A model generated the notes under the pieces. The model searched no databases and was not told the origin of the DNA. It saw only the letters and a list, made by a program, of their open reading frames with translations. The position numbers were made by a program, and so were the translations under genes. 37,465 bases of DNA from IMG/VR virus record IMGVR_UViG_3300024259_000089, positions 1-37,465 of that record. One strand, written 5' to 3'. The first letter of the stretch is position 1. The number at the start of each line of letters is the position of its first letter. The stretch comes from a virus. Below are positions 36,855 through 37,465 of this stretch, piece by piece.

Positions 36855-37465
36855 ATGAGTGATACAGCAAGACCAAAATCAGCAGGAGATCTATTGTCAG
36901 CGGATGAGATTAATAAAGATTTGCCTGTATTAGTTAATGCTGGTGAATCTATTGCAGGTGCGACTTTACCAGTAGCAGGTTATATTGATAATGCTGATGG
37001 TGAAGGTTATAATTGTGATGCTAATGATTTGACAAAGTTGAATTTTGTTGGATTCTTTGTATCAACTTCTACTGATGGAAATCCTATACAATTACAAAAG
37101 AATGGTATAGTTAGTGGTTTTAGTGCCTTGACAATAAATGCTCTTTATTATGTTCAAGATGATGGAACAATAGGAACAACACCTGGAACTTATATTATAC
37201 CAGTTGGAAGAGCTATTAGTTCTACACAAATACAAATATTACATTGGCCTAAGTTTAGAGCTGGGGTTGTAGCAGATTTAGATTCAACAACATCTGGAAC
37301 TACTAATAATGATGTAACTGTTGATTTAGGATTTAAACCTAGAATGATAAAAATCCATTATTATTTACAAGGAGTATCTGGTGGTAGTTATATTCAAAAA
37401 ATAGGTATAGTAGTATTTGAAGGAACTGTATTAAAATTTAATAATCTTTTAAATTCTCTAGTGCA
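36855..37465 (+). CDS. Tail-tip structural protein, N-terminal part (runs off the contig end)
   Basis: The ATG at 36855 (TATATATG context) opens a frame that enters the terminal repeat in frame at 37335 and continues as bases 1-351. Joined, the product has 276 residues. The start (SDTARPKSAGDLLSADEINK) is a short helix typical of tail-fibre attachment parts. The rest is beta-rich, with a domain around 60-130 (FVGFFVSTSTDGNPIQL, LYYVQDDGTIGTTPG) like those in phage fibre and Ig-like surface proteins. The one-base deletion at 37460/37461 would break the frame, which supports a sequencing or assembly error there. Confidence 0.75.
   Translation, partial: MSDTARPKSAGDLLSADEINKDLPVLVNAGESIAGATLPVAGYIDNADGEGYNCDANDLTKLNFVGFFVSTSTDGNPIQLQKNGIVSGFSALTINALYYVQDDGTIGTTPGTYIIPVGRAISSTQIQILHWPKFRAGVVADLDSTTSGTTNNDVTVDLGFKPRMIKIHYYLQGVSGGSYIQKIGIVVFEGTVLKFNNLLNSLV
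37335..37465 (+). repeat. Right copy of the terminal direct repeat
   Basis: This is identical to 1-132 except for one A missing after 37460. The last 131 bases therefore duplicate the start of the window. Confidence 0.9.

Overview
The window is a complete or nearly complete genome of a tailed phage of the siphovirus type. It is very AT-rich: 27% GC in the first 60 bases I counted by hand, and about 30% overall by eye. Every gene I can support is on the + strand. The last 131 bases repeat the first 132 with one missing A, so the contig closes on itself. The unique length is about 37,334 bp, and one tail gene (36855 to the end, then 1-351) is cut by the arbitrary end point. Stops are standard, TGA included, so there is no recoding. 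I see no integrase, DNA polymerase, helicase, tRNA or CRISPR array.

Host (inference): most starts follow an A/T leader ending in ATATG with no Shine-Dalgarno, while a few lysis-module genes have strong AGGAGG sites. The SSB and the signal-peptide plus LamG proteins look like those common in Patescibacteria (CPR) genomes. An uncultivated CPR-like or other low-GC bacterium is my best guess, with moderate confidence.

Layout. 1-4904: tail-tip and secreted proteins, several with signal peptides or membrane anchors and one with carbohydrate-binding-like repeats plus a LamG domain. 4917-7202: lysis module (holin-like protein, coiled-coil membrane protein, small Cys proteins, papain-like cysteine protease). 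7203-7570: non-coding control region with a terminator, a consensus promoter and a structured leader RNA with its own terminator. 7571-15736: replication and recombination (replisome organizer with iteron-like repeats, C5 methyltransferase, HNH, HTH regulator, ERF, RlpA-like protein, SSB, adenine methyltransferase, NinB-like, HNH). 15733-21426: a surface-glycan cassette behind its own promoter (LicD-like, TagD-like, a duplicated glycosyltransferase, YopX-like, a methyltransferase, HNH, a second glycosyltransferase). 21530-24220: packaging. 24221-24428: a leader with a terminator and a possible antiterminator. 24429-37465: portal, Mu F-like protein, protease, HK97-type capsid, two HNH genes, head-tail joining, tail tube, tail chaperones with a -1 frameshift, tape measure and baseplate/tail-tip proteins.

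How it works together (inference): a strong promoter starts the replication operon under possible attenuation; ERF, SSB and NinB-like proteins recombine DNA while host polymerase copies it; two methyltransferases protect the DNA; the glycan cassette remodels the cell surface or virion; a terminase packages into an HK97-type head; and the lysis module frees progeny. The least ordinary parts are the glycan cassette, the papain-like protease beside the holin, the secreted LamG proteins, the intergenic RNAs with overlapping helices, and a methyltransferase 3'-end remnant left behind an HNH gene.
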